DNA of 12,751 bases, taken from assembly GCA_029556045.1 (NCBI GenBank), contig JAKQGS010000513.1, positions 1-12,751 of the forward strand. The letters run 5' to 3'. The DNA comes from Pseudomonadota bacterium. Lineage in GTDB: Bacteria > Bdellovibrionota > Oligoflexia > Oligoflexales > Oligoflexaceae. This document shows, piece after piece, positions 1 through 6,372 of the stretch (its first letter is position 1; each line of letters starts with the position of its first letter). Below the pieces are notes generated by a model, which did no database searches, was not told the origin of the DNA, and saw only the letters and a list, made by a program, of their open reading frames with translations. Both the position numbers and the translations under genes were made by a program.

Positions 1-222
1 CACAACTGCATGCAGCCCCATGGTCCGGAAGCCAAGGCCTACATGGAAGCCATCGAGGCGCCGCTTAAGCCGGTTTACCAGGGCAATACCCTGGCGTTCA
101 TGTTTGAGTCCGCCTATCCCTACCGGCTTTCCCGTTATGCCCTGGAAGGTTCGTTCCTGCAGAAAGATTACCAGAAGTGTTGGAACGACATTCCCCGCAC
201 ATTTCATGCGGAGCGCCCCTGA
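1..222 (+). CDS. hmgA: Homogentisate 1,2-dioxygenase, C-terminal fragment (5' end outside window)
   Basis: The reading frame is open from base 1 to a TGA at 220-222 and encodes the last 73 residues of a longer protein. It begins HNCMQPHGPE and continues with LKP, then NTLAFMFES, and a C-terminal YQKCW segment. This is the typical C-terminus of homogentisate 1,2-dioxygenase, the cytosolic non-haem iron enzyme that opens the homogentisate ring to maleylacetoacetate in tyrosine/phenylalanine catabolism. From memory of the human enzyme, the two histidines of HNCMxPHGP correspond to His365 and the iron ligand His371; both are present here as codons 1 and 7. The other iron ligands lie upstream of the window. 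No other tyrosine-degradation gene follows, so this is probably the end of its transcription unit, although no clear terminator is seen in the 96-nt gap after it. Confidence 0.88.
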   Translation, partial: HNCMQPHGPEAKAYMEAIEAPLKPVYQGNTLAFMFESAYPYRLSRYALEGSFLQKDYQKCWNDIPRTFHAERP

Positions 223-282
223 CGAATTTTCCCGCAGGGACGGGACCAGATGGTGTGAGTGATTTGACGGCGGTATTTTTCT

Positions 283-302
283 CCAGCCCGGGCCAGCCCG
301 GG
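283..302. repeat. Tandem pair of CCAGCCCGGG in the leader of the topoisomerase-helicase gene
   Basis: The decamer CCAGCCCGGG occurs twice back to back, ending 16 nt before the next start codon. Because CCCGGG is self-complementary, the copies at 287-292 and 297-302 can pair as a 6-bp GC-only stem with a CCAG loop. No T-run follows, so it is not an ordinary terminator. It could limit ribosome access to a start that has no clear Shine-Dalgarno sequence, but that is inference; chance duplication is equally possible. Confidence 0.4.
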
Positions 303-318
303 TCATGCTGAGTGGCTT

Positions 319-3300
319 ATGATTGTGGTGGTTGCGGAAAAACCTTCGGTGGCGCGGGATCTGGCCCAGGAATTGGGGGCGAGTCAACGCGGCGATGGGT
401 ATTTCGCGGGGGGAGGCTACTATGTCACCTGGGCCATCGGCCATCTGGTGGCACTGGGGGAACCTCATGATGTCAATCCTGCCTGGAAAAACTGGAACCT
501 TCAGGATCTACCCCTTCTACCGGATCGCTGGCCCCTGATGGTTGTGGAACAGACACGGGGACAGTTTAAGATCCTGCAGCAGTTGCTCAACGAGACACAG
601 GTGAGTCAGGTCATCTGCGCCACGGATGCCGGGCGGGAGGGCGAGCTGATCTTTCGTTATATCTACGAAGCTGCCGGATGCCAAAAGCCGGTGCAAAGGC
701 TGTGGATATCCTCCCTTACACCTGAAGCAATTCGGGCTGGGTTTGCGTCGCTGCAGCCCTCTTCGATCTATGATGGGTTGGCCGATAGCGCCCGGGGGCG
801 TAACCAGGCGGATTGGCTGGTGGGCATTAATCTCTCCCGTCTTTATTCTTTGTTGGGGCGCGATCATCTCAGCGTGGGACGGGTGCAAACACCAACGCTG
901 GCGATGGTGGTGGCGCGGGAGCGGGAGATTCTGGATTTTGTGCCACAGCCTTATTATGAGGTTGAGGTGACCCATCAGACACAAGCCGACGGGGTTAATG
1001 ATGGCGCAGACATGGTGTCCCGCTTGTTTCAACCGGACATCGCCTATGATGGCGATGCCTGGAAAAAGGGTCAGTGGAAAAATCCCGCCCGTTTGATGGA
1101 AGCCAGTCGATGGGATGATGAAAGGCATGTGCGTGAGATCATCCTGCCGCGGTGCGAGGGGGCCACTCTGGAAGTGGTCGCGGTGGAACATAAGAAAAAC
1201 CGCATGGCACCACCTCTGCTGCCGGACTTGACAGAATTGCAGCGGCAGGCCAACCGTTTATTTGGCTTTAGCGCGCAGAAAACCCTGGATGTGGCGCAGG
1301 AACTCTATGAACGTCACAAGTTGATCAGTTACCCACGGACCGACAGCCGCTACCTGCCCGAGGATGTGGCGTCCCGATTGCAGCAAATCATGTCTCCCCT
1401 GGTGGGGGATTATCCGGTGGAACCGGAGATATTGGCCCGTTCTCCCGGCAGGCGTTTTGTTCAGGACAAGGGTGTGACGGATCACCACGCCATCATTCCG
1501 ACGGGACAGCTTCCCCGTTCGCTGAGATCTGGATCCGATCAAGCGAAGCTGTTTGATCTGATCTGCCGGCGAACGTTGATGATGTGGATGGGGGATTGTG
1601 AGACATCCTCCACGACGGTGATTTTGACCACCATGGATCAGCAGGCACCACCCATCCACGCATGGACCCGGGGTACAGTGACTCTGGAGGAGGGGTGGAA
1701 AAAACTGGAGATTAAATTCCGCAGCCGTAAAAATACTGAAGAAAGTGCGGGGGAGGACAGCCGTGAGGCGATCCCATCCCTCAAACGTCAGGATTTGAGA
1801 ACCGTCGTGTCGGCGGAGTGCCACAGCCGCGAGACACAACCCCCTGACCGCCTGACAGAAGCGGCATTGCTAACCGCCATGGAAAGCGCCGGAGCACGGG
1901 TTGAGGACAAAGAGTTGGCAGATGCCATGCGGGAGGGCGGATTGGGCACCCCCGCCACACGGGCATCCATTATAGAAACACTGCTGCATCGTGGATTTAT
2001 GGAACGGAAGGGCAAGTCCCTGGTCCCGACACCCAAGGGCATGCAACTGATTGCCACCGTCCACCCCGATATCAAGAGCCCCGCTCTAACCGGTGAGTGG
2101 GAATTGATGCTCAGTCGCATCGTGCGGGGCAAGTTGTCGTTGACACAGTTCTCCCGGCGCATTCGCAAATTCGTGGCGGATATCGTCAAGGATGTGCAAG
2201 CGGCTCCGGAGGTTGTGCAGGAATCCCTGGCGTCTGCGGTTTATGGGGAAGAGGATCTTGAGCGTCTGGTGCGGGAGAGGTTTGGTCATGACGGGTTTCG
2301 GCCGCATCAGCAAGCGGTTTGCGCCGATGTGGTTCAGGGTCATGACGTTTTGCTGGTGATGCCTACCGGGGCCGGGAAGTCCCTCTGTTATCAGTTGCCC
2401 GGTGTGGCGCGGGGGGGAACCACGATCGTCATCAGTCCCCTCATTGCCCTGATGGAAGACCAGGTCCGGAAACTTCAGGAACTGGGATTTCGCGCCGAGC
2501 GCATTCATTCGGGCCGGGATCGCCAGGATTCCCAGCAGGTCTGCCGTGCTTATATCAGCGGGCAACTGGATTTTCTTTTTGTGGCACCGGAACGACTGGC
2601 GGTTCAAGGTTTTGTGCCTCTTTTAGCGCAAAGGCGTCCGGCTTTGGTTGCCATTGACGAAGCCCACTGCATCTCCCATTGGGGACATGACTTTCGGCCG
2701 GACTATCGCATGTTGCGGGAGCGCTTGCAGCCATTACAGCCAGTCACCACGATTGCCATGACCGCCACGGCCACACCGCTGGTGCAGCGGGATATTGTGC
2801 AGTCGCTTGGTTTAAACGATCCCCACTTGCATATTCACGGGTTTCGGCGCACCAATCTGGCCATCGAAGTGGCGGAGGTGCCCATCAACGATCGGCTGGC
2901 CATTATTCGCCAGCTGTTACAATCGCCGACCCGTCGTCCCGCCATTATCTATACGCCGACCCGCAAGCAGGCGGAGGAGTGGGCCGATGAACTCAAAGGA
3001 AAGATCCAGGCCATGCCCTATCATGCGGGGATGATGCCCGACCGGCGAAAGGCGGTGCAGGATGCTTTTGCGGGCGGCACGTGCGACGTGATTGTGGCCA
3101 CAACGGCTTTTGGCATGGGTATCGACAAGGGAGACATCCGCACGGTTATTCACACGGCCCTGCCGGGCAGCCTGGAAGGTTATTACCAGGAAATTGGGCG
3201 GGCGGGGCGCGATGGCGCACTGGCGCGGGCTATTCTCCTTTATTCGTTTGCGGACTTGAAGACTCAGGAATTCTTTCTCAAGAAAAACTATCCGGAAATG

Positions 3301-4047
3301 GTGGATCTGCAGCGGGTGTTGTCGCACATACCCAAAGATGGGGTGGAAAAAGACGCGCTTGGAAATCTATTCGATCCCATGACCCTGGACAATATTCTGG
3401 AAAAGCTGTGGATCCACGGTGGCGTCGCCCGTGGGGTGGGGGACATGTTGACGCCAGGCCCCAATCCTCGGTGGGCTGAAGCCTATGCCGATCAGAGGGA
3501 TTATAAAAAGGAGCAATTGGACAGGGTCGAACGTTATGCCAAACGTCAGAACCACTGCCGTATGCTGTCCCTGATGGAGCATTTCGGCGATCCGGATGCG
3601 GGTGATAAGAGTTGCCAAATTTGTGATGTTTGCGCTCCTGCCGCCACCCTGGTCAAAAAACAGCGGGAGATATCCGGTGAAGAGTGTGACCAGGCATTAG
3701 AGATTCTATCTTATCTGGAACAGGAAAAACGGGCATCCAGCGGCCGGTTGTATCGCGATGTTTTTGAAAAAGAAGGGATTCACCGCGATCAATTTGAATC
3801 CCTCCTGAGTGCGCTGCAGCAGGCTCGATTGGTGGAGATCCGAAATATGACCTTTCGCAAGAACCAGTATGATGTGGGGTACCAGGAAGTTTCACTCCCT
3901 GTGGGGTACTCACCACCACAGAGGCAGAAATTGGAGCGGTTAATGGTGGTGATGACCGCCACACCCAAACGAAAGCCCAAGCTACCCACTGGCAAAGCGG
4001 GATCGCGGGGGAAATTCTGGGGGCGACAAAACCGGAGTGCCCGATGA
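319..4047 (+). CDS. Fusion protein: DNA topoisomerase III (N-terminal) with RecQ helicase (C-terminal)
   Basis: Residues 1-630 are a type IA topoisomerase of the TopB class: VAEKPSVA with Glu7, TOPRIM DAGREGE at 103-109, SVGRVQTPTLA, active-site Tyr338 in ISYPRTDSR, and LGTPATRA at 542-549. Residues 645-1242 are a RecQ helicase: motif 0 FRPHQ at 660-664, Walker A with Lys687, DEAHCISHWGHDF at 780-792, TATATP at 815-820, QEIGRAGRDG at 957-966, zinc cysteines 1080, 1099, 1102 and 1105, and a winged-helix (RQC-like) region about 1120-1195. The tail is basic; no HRDC domain or topoisomerase zinc fingers are visible. The linker is only some 20-30 residues and no frame break occurs. RecQ and TopoIII cooperate in decatenation and double-Holliday-junction dissolution, so one chain likely couples unwinding to strand passage. 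The ATG start matches the canonical TopB N-terminus, but no good ribosome site is seen. Confidence 0.95.
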   Translation: MIVVVAEKPSVARDLAQELGASQRGDGYFAGGGYYVTWAIGHLVALGEPHDVNPAWKNWNLQDLPLLPDRWPLMVVEQTRGQFKILQQLLNETQVSQVICATDAGREGELIFRYIYEAAGCQKPVQRLWISSLTPEAIRAGFASLQPSSIYDGLADSARGRNQADWLVGINLSRLYSLLGRDHLSVGRVQTPTLAMVVAREREILDFVPQPYYEVEVTHQTQADGVNDGADMVSRLFQPDIAYDGDAWKKGQWKNPARLMEASRWDDERHVREIILPRCEGATLEVVAVEHKKNRMAPPLLPDLTELQRQANRLFGFSAQKTLDVAQELYERHKLISYPRTDSRYLPEDVASRLQQIMSPLVGDYPVEPEILARSPGRRFVQDKGVTDHHAIIPTGQLPRSLRSGSDQAKLFDLICRRTLMMWMGDCETSSTTVILTTMDQQAPPIHAWTRGTVTLEEGWKKLEIKFRSRKNTEESAGEDSREAIPSLKRQDLRTVVSAECHSRETQPPDRLTEAALLTAMESAGARVEDKELADAMREGGLGTPATRASIIETLLHRGFMERKGKSLVPTPKGMQLIATVHPDIKSPALTGEWELMLSRIVRGKLSLTQFSRRIRKFVADIVKDVQAAPEVVQESLASAVYGEEDLERLVRERFGHDGFRPHQQAVCADVVQGHDVLLVMPTGAGKSLCYQLPGVARGGTTIVISPLIALMEDQVRKLQELGFRAERIHSGRDRQDSQQVCRAYISGQLDFLFVAPERLAVQGFVPLLAQRRPALVAIDEAHCISHWGHDFRPDYRMLRERLQPLQPVTTIAMTATATPLVQRDIVQSLGLNDPHLHIHGFRRTNLAIEVAEVPINDRLAIIRQLLQSPTRRPAIIYTPTRKQAEEWADELKGKIQAMPYHAGMMPDRRKAVQDAFAGGTCDVIVATTAFGMGIDKGDIRTVIHTALPGSLEGYYQEIGRAGRDGALARAILLYSFADLKTQEFFLKKNYPEMVDLQRVLSHIPKDGVEKDALGNLFDPMTLDNILEKLWIHGGVARGVGDMLTPGPNPRWAEAYADQRDYKKEQLDRVERYAKRQNHCRMLSLMEHFGDPDAGDKSCQICDVCAPAATLVKKQREISGEECDQALEILSYLEQEKRASSGRLYRDVFEKEGIHRDQFESLLSALQQARLVEIRNMTFRKNQYDVGYQEVSLPVGYSPPQRQKLERLMVVMTATPKRKPKLPTGKAGSRGKFWGRQNRSAR
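4034..4037 (+). promoter_or_regulatory. Ribosome binding site of murE inside the 3' end of the upstream gene
   Basis: GGAG lies 6 nt before the murE ATG at 4044. It is embedded in the last codons of the topoisomerase-helicase gene, whose TGA (4045-4047) overlaps the ATG as ATGA. This supports the chosen start and suggests translational coupling. Confidence 0.6.
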
Positions 4048-5543
4048 AAAATGCATCCACACAACTCAATCTGAAAAATGTTCTGGCGACGCTGCAAAAT
4101 GCGGAGATCTTTCGTGCGTCTGGTGGCGCCTGGTTAAAGGAAAAACCCCTGGAAATAGCCCCCAATCTGGAAAGGGTTCAGCCGGGGACGGTTTTTTTAG
4201 CCTACAAAGGTGTCCGCTTTGATGGCCATGCGAATATTCCCGAAGCTATCAATCGTGGGGCCAGCGCTATTGTGCTGGATGATCCGGCCGCTGTATCTCA
4301 ATGTGGCAAGACACCCTATGCGCTGGTGGACTCAAGTCGCGAGGCATGGCCATGGCTGGCGGCGCAGAGATGGGGCAATCCCCAAAATGATCTGCAAATG
4401 GCGGCCGTGACTGGCACCAATGGCAAGACTTCGACCGTTTGGATCATAAAAGAATTACTCCGGGTCAGCGGCCAGCACTGCCTTGGTTTGGGAACGATCG
4501 GGGCCTTTCTTGGGGATGAAAAGCGGGAGACCCAGCATACAACCCCCGATCCAGATGAGTTATTCGGCCTGCTCCAATGGACCCGGGAAAAGAAAGCTCG
4601 TTTTGCCGCCATGGAGGTTTCATCGCATGCTCTGATGCAGCATAAGTTGGGCCCCATTCGTTTTGATGGCGCAGTAATCACAAGTTTCTCGCGGGATCAT
4701 TTGGATTTTCATGGAACGATGGAAGAATACTGGAACGCCAAATGGCAACTGTTTGAAAGATATCTGCGAGGTCCCGGCTGCTTAAGCTGCGTGTGTGATG
4801 ATATTGCGGGGCATCTGCGGCGTATGCCCCCCATCGGTAAATCATTGTGGTACGGGATAGCTCGTGCCGGCTCTGAACCCCGTTATCAGTTTAAGGTGCA
4901 TGAGTCCCACCCGGGAGGAACCCGCCTGTCCGTGCGAGATGATCGCGGGAATACCCGTACGGGTAGTATTGCGTTTTTTGGTGATTATGCGATTAAGAAT
5001 TTTGTGGCTGGTCTGATGATTGCAGATCACTTCCTGCAGTCTCCGGTGGATCCTTTGCTTTGGGGCAAAGTGCGGTCTGTGCGGGGGCGTCTGGAGCCGG
5101 TCTGGGCCCAGGATCCCCATCGGCCTATGGTGTTTGTGGATTACGCCCACACCCCCGACGCACTGGAAAAGGTCCTGACCCTTCTGAAACAACAGGTTAT
5201 GGGTAAACTCTGGGTTGTTTTTGGTTGCGGGGGCGATCGTGATCATGGCAAACGATCCTTGATGGCTGCCGTTGCGGAAAAGATCGCCGACCGGGTGATC
5301 GTCACATCGGATAATCCCCGCACCGAATCACCCGAGCAGATCATCGATGAGATCGTGGCGGGGTTTCGCAAACCCGCAGCAGTCAAACGTTTGGTTGATC
5401 GGACTACCGCCATCCGTTGGGCTATCGGTCAGGCGGAAGCGGATGATATTGTACTCATCGCGGGAAAAGGACATGAGGAATATCAAATCATCGGCACGGA
5501 AAAGTTGCCGTTTGACGACCGGCAGGTGGCCCGAGAGAGCTGA
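4044..5543 (+). CDS. murE: UDP-MurNAc-L-Ala-D-Glu:meso-2,6-diaminopimelate ligase
   Basis: This 499-residue protein has the usual MurE length and all family landmarks. They are the ATP loop GTNGKTS with Lys128, HTTPD, MEVSSHAL, SRDHLDFHG, the YWNAKW lysine expected to be carbamylated (Lys233), VDYAHTPDAL, FGCGGDRDHGKR, DNPRTE at 423-428 and GKGHEEY at 474-480. DNPR is the known specificity motif for meso-diaminopimelate over lysine, so the cell wall is predicted to be of the DAP type. The cytosolic enzyme adds the third residue of the peptidoglycan stem peptide. The start overlaps the preceding stop codon and has a good ribosome site, so it is co-transcribed with the topoisomerase-helicase gene. 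None of its usual dcw-cluster neighbours (ftsI, murF, mraY) is present, so this is either a relocated sole copy or a second murE. Confidence 0.96.
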   Translation: MKNASTQLNLKNVLATLQNAEIFRASGGAWLKEKPLEIAPNLERVQPGTVFLAYKGVRFDGHANIPEAINRGASAIVLDDPAAVSQCGKTPYALVDSSREAWPWLAAQRWGNPQNDLQMAAVTGTNGKTSTVWIIKELLRVSGQHCLGLGTIGAFLGDEKRETQHTTPDPDELFGLLQWTREKKARFAAMEVSSHALMQHKLGPIRFDGAVITSFSRDHLDFHGTMEEYWNAKWQLFERYLRGPGCLSCVCDDIAGHLRRMPPIGKSLWYGIARAGSEPRYQFKVHESHPGGTRLSVRDDRGNTRTGSIAFFGDYAIKNFVAGLMIADHFLQSPVDPLLWGKVRSVRGRLEPVWAQDPHRPMVFVDYAHTPDALEKVLTLLKQQVMGKLWVVFGCGGDRDHGKRSLMAAVAEKIADRVIVTSDNPRTESPEQIIDEIVAGFRKPAAVKRLVDRTTAIRWAIGQAEADDIVLIAGKGHEEYQIIGTEKLPFDDRQVARES

Positions 5544-5600
5544 TCGGTAAACTGATCAGAGTACCTGGAACTCAATTCTAAACAGTCAAAGGACGGATAT

Positions 5601-6050
5601 ATGGGGACAAGACCATCGTTTCAAGAGATTTATCTGGAGTTGGCCTTCAGCTTGGCGCGGCGCTCCACCTGCAGCCGACTCAAGGTCGGGACAGTTATAA
5701 CCAGCACGGATTTCCGCAAGGTTTTGGCGGTTGGGTATAACGGTAATGCCACAGGTCTCCATAATAGCTGCGACCGGGATGAGCCGGGAAACTGCGGGTG
5801 CCTGCATTCGGAAGAAAATGCTGTCATAAACTGCGATAGTCCCCGCAGTGTTGAAAAATTTGTATTTGTGACCCATCTGCCCTGTGTGGCCTGTGCCAAA
5901 CGATTCATCAATCTCGGCAATGTCAAAAAAATATTCTATGCAGTGGACTACCGCAAGCAGGATTCTCTTGGGCTGTTTGAACAGGTGGGCATTCAGGTGG
6001 AAAAAGTGGCGACGAACATGACTGTGTCTTCCGGTTCAAATTCAAGCTGA
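5601..6050 (+). CDS. dCMP/cytidine deaminase family protein
   Basis: This 149-residue protein has the zinc-dependent deaminase signature. A CLHSEENA segment holds zinc ligand His69 and proton-shuttle Glu71, and PCVAC at 94-98 supplies Cys95 and Cys98. The N-terminal part (SLARRSTCSRLKVGTVI) and the GYNGNATGLHNSCD loop match deoxycytidylate deaminases, which convert dCMP to dUMP for thymidylate synthesis. A competence-type ComEB-like role or a related substrate cannot be excluded. HSE replaces the commoner HAE but keeps the catalytic histidine and glutamate. AAAGGA at 5588-5593 lies 7 nt before the ATG and supports the start. It follows murE by 57 nt with no visible terminator, so it may be the last gene of that transcription unit. 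Confidence 0.87.
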   Translation: MGTRPSFQEIYLELAFSLARRSTCSRLKVGTVITSTDFRKVLAVGYNGNATGLHNSCDRDEPGNCGCLHSEENAVINCDSPRSVEKFVFVTHLPCVACAKRFINLGNVKKIFYAVDYRKQDSLGLFEQVGIQVEKVATNMTVSSGSNSS

Positions 6051-6179
6051 CCGCGGAATGCATTCTCTTTCCTGCTTTGATTTTAGGCAATATTTGATAC
6101 GTCGATGGCGTGTGCAGACGCTATATTTAGTGTGATTGAAGATACCCGAGACACCATGCTGTAATTTTGCCCAACTCGG

Positions 6180-6207
6180 TTAACATTTTGAAAATAATGA
6201 ATAAAAT
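6180..6207 (+). promoter_or_regulatory. Sigma70-like promoter ahead of the protease-Bat operon
   Basis: TTAACA at 6180-6185 and TAAAAT at 6202-6207 are separated by 16 nt. Each differs from the -35 (TTGACA) and -10 (TATAAT) consensus at one position. The stretch is AT-rich and lies in the only sizeable gap ahead of the downstream gene set. Transcription would start near 6214, giving a leader of about 160 nt that contains the inverted repeat. The match is by eye only. Confidence 0.45.
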
Positions 6208-6223
6208 ACACACATCCTCCCGC

Positions 6224-6248
6224 GTTATCCACGAAGATTGTGGATAAC
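6224..6248. promoter_or_regulatory. Perfect inverted repeat formed by two facing DnaA-box-like sites
   Basis: GTTATCCAC (6224-6232) and GTGGATAAC (6240-6248) are perfect 9-bp inverted arms around a 7-nt spacer. The right arm read on the minus strand (6247-6239) is TTATCCACA, the consensus DnaA box. The left arm on the plus strand is TTATCCACG, one base off. The dyad lies about 10 nt downstream of the predicted transcription start, where a bound protein would block RNA polymerase. As RNA it could form a 9-bp hairpin, but no T-run follows. It could be a DnaA-responsive operator, the operator of an unrelated dimeric regulator, or less likely part of a replication element. Confidence 0.6.
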
Positions 6249-6372
6249 TCCTGCCCGCAAATTGTGCCATTGCAAATCCGTTGCCTTGTTTTCATAATAC
6301 TCTATCGATCCAAAGGACGTTTCGATTCGCTACCCGGACAATGGTCCCGATTCGCATGAAAGGATTACTGCG

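Larger units (their letters stand above)
6051..6372. other. Gene-free intergenic region with AT-rich regulatory segment
   Basis: No convincing gene is seen in these 322 nt. Near the left end are a 10-bp palindrome GAATGCATTC (6056-6065) and a weak stem TGGCGT/ACGCTA (6106-6111 with 6118-6123, one G-T pair) followed by TATTTAG, a poor candidate terminator for the deaminase gene. An AT-rich stretch around 6160-6210 holds a promoter-like sequence, followed by a strong inverted repeat at 6224-6248; both are listed separately. A 70-codon frame on the minus strand (6083-6295) lacks a ribosome site and any recognisable motif. No tRNA-like or riboswitch-like fold was recognised by eye. Confidence 0.7.

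Noticed and set aside
517..1191. 224-codon open frame on the minus strand inside the topoisomerase region
   Set aside because: It lies wholly antisense to a strongly conserved coding region and shows no recognisable motif; it is a shadow of the sense codon pattern.
3146..3154. TTATTCACA, a DnaA-box match inside the helicase coding region
   Set aside because: A single 9-mer with a degenerate position is expected by chance in a window of this size, and the bases encode conserved helicase residues.
6056..6123. Possible terminator after the deaminase gene
   Set aside because: The palindrome GAATGCATTC has no loop, and the other stem is short with one G-T pair and no proper T-run; too weak to call as a feature.
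6083..6295. 70-codon minus-strand frame in the intergenic region
   Set aside because: No ribosome site, no recognisable domain, and it runs across the inverted repeat and the promoter-like sequence.
6051..6372. Replication origin
   Set aside because: Only two DnaA-like boxes are present, there is no wider cluster, and none of the usual origin-linked genes (dnaA, dnaN, gyrB, parAB, mnmG) is in the window.
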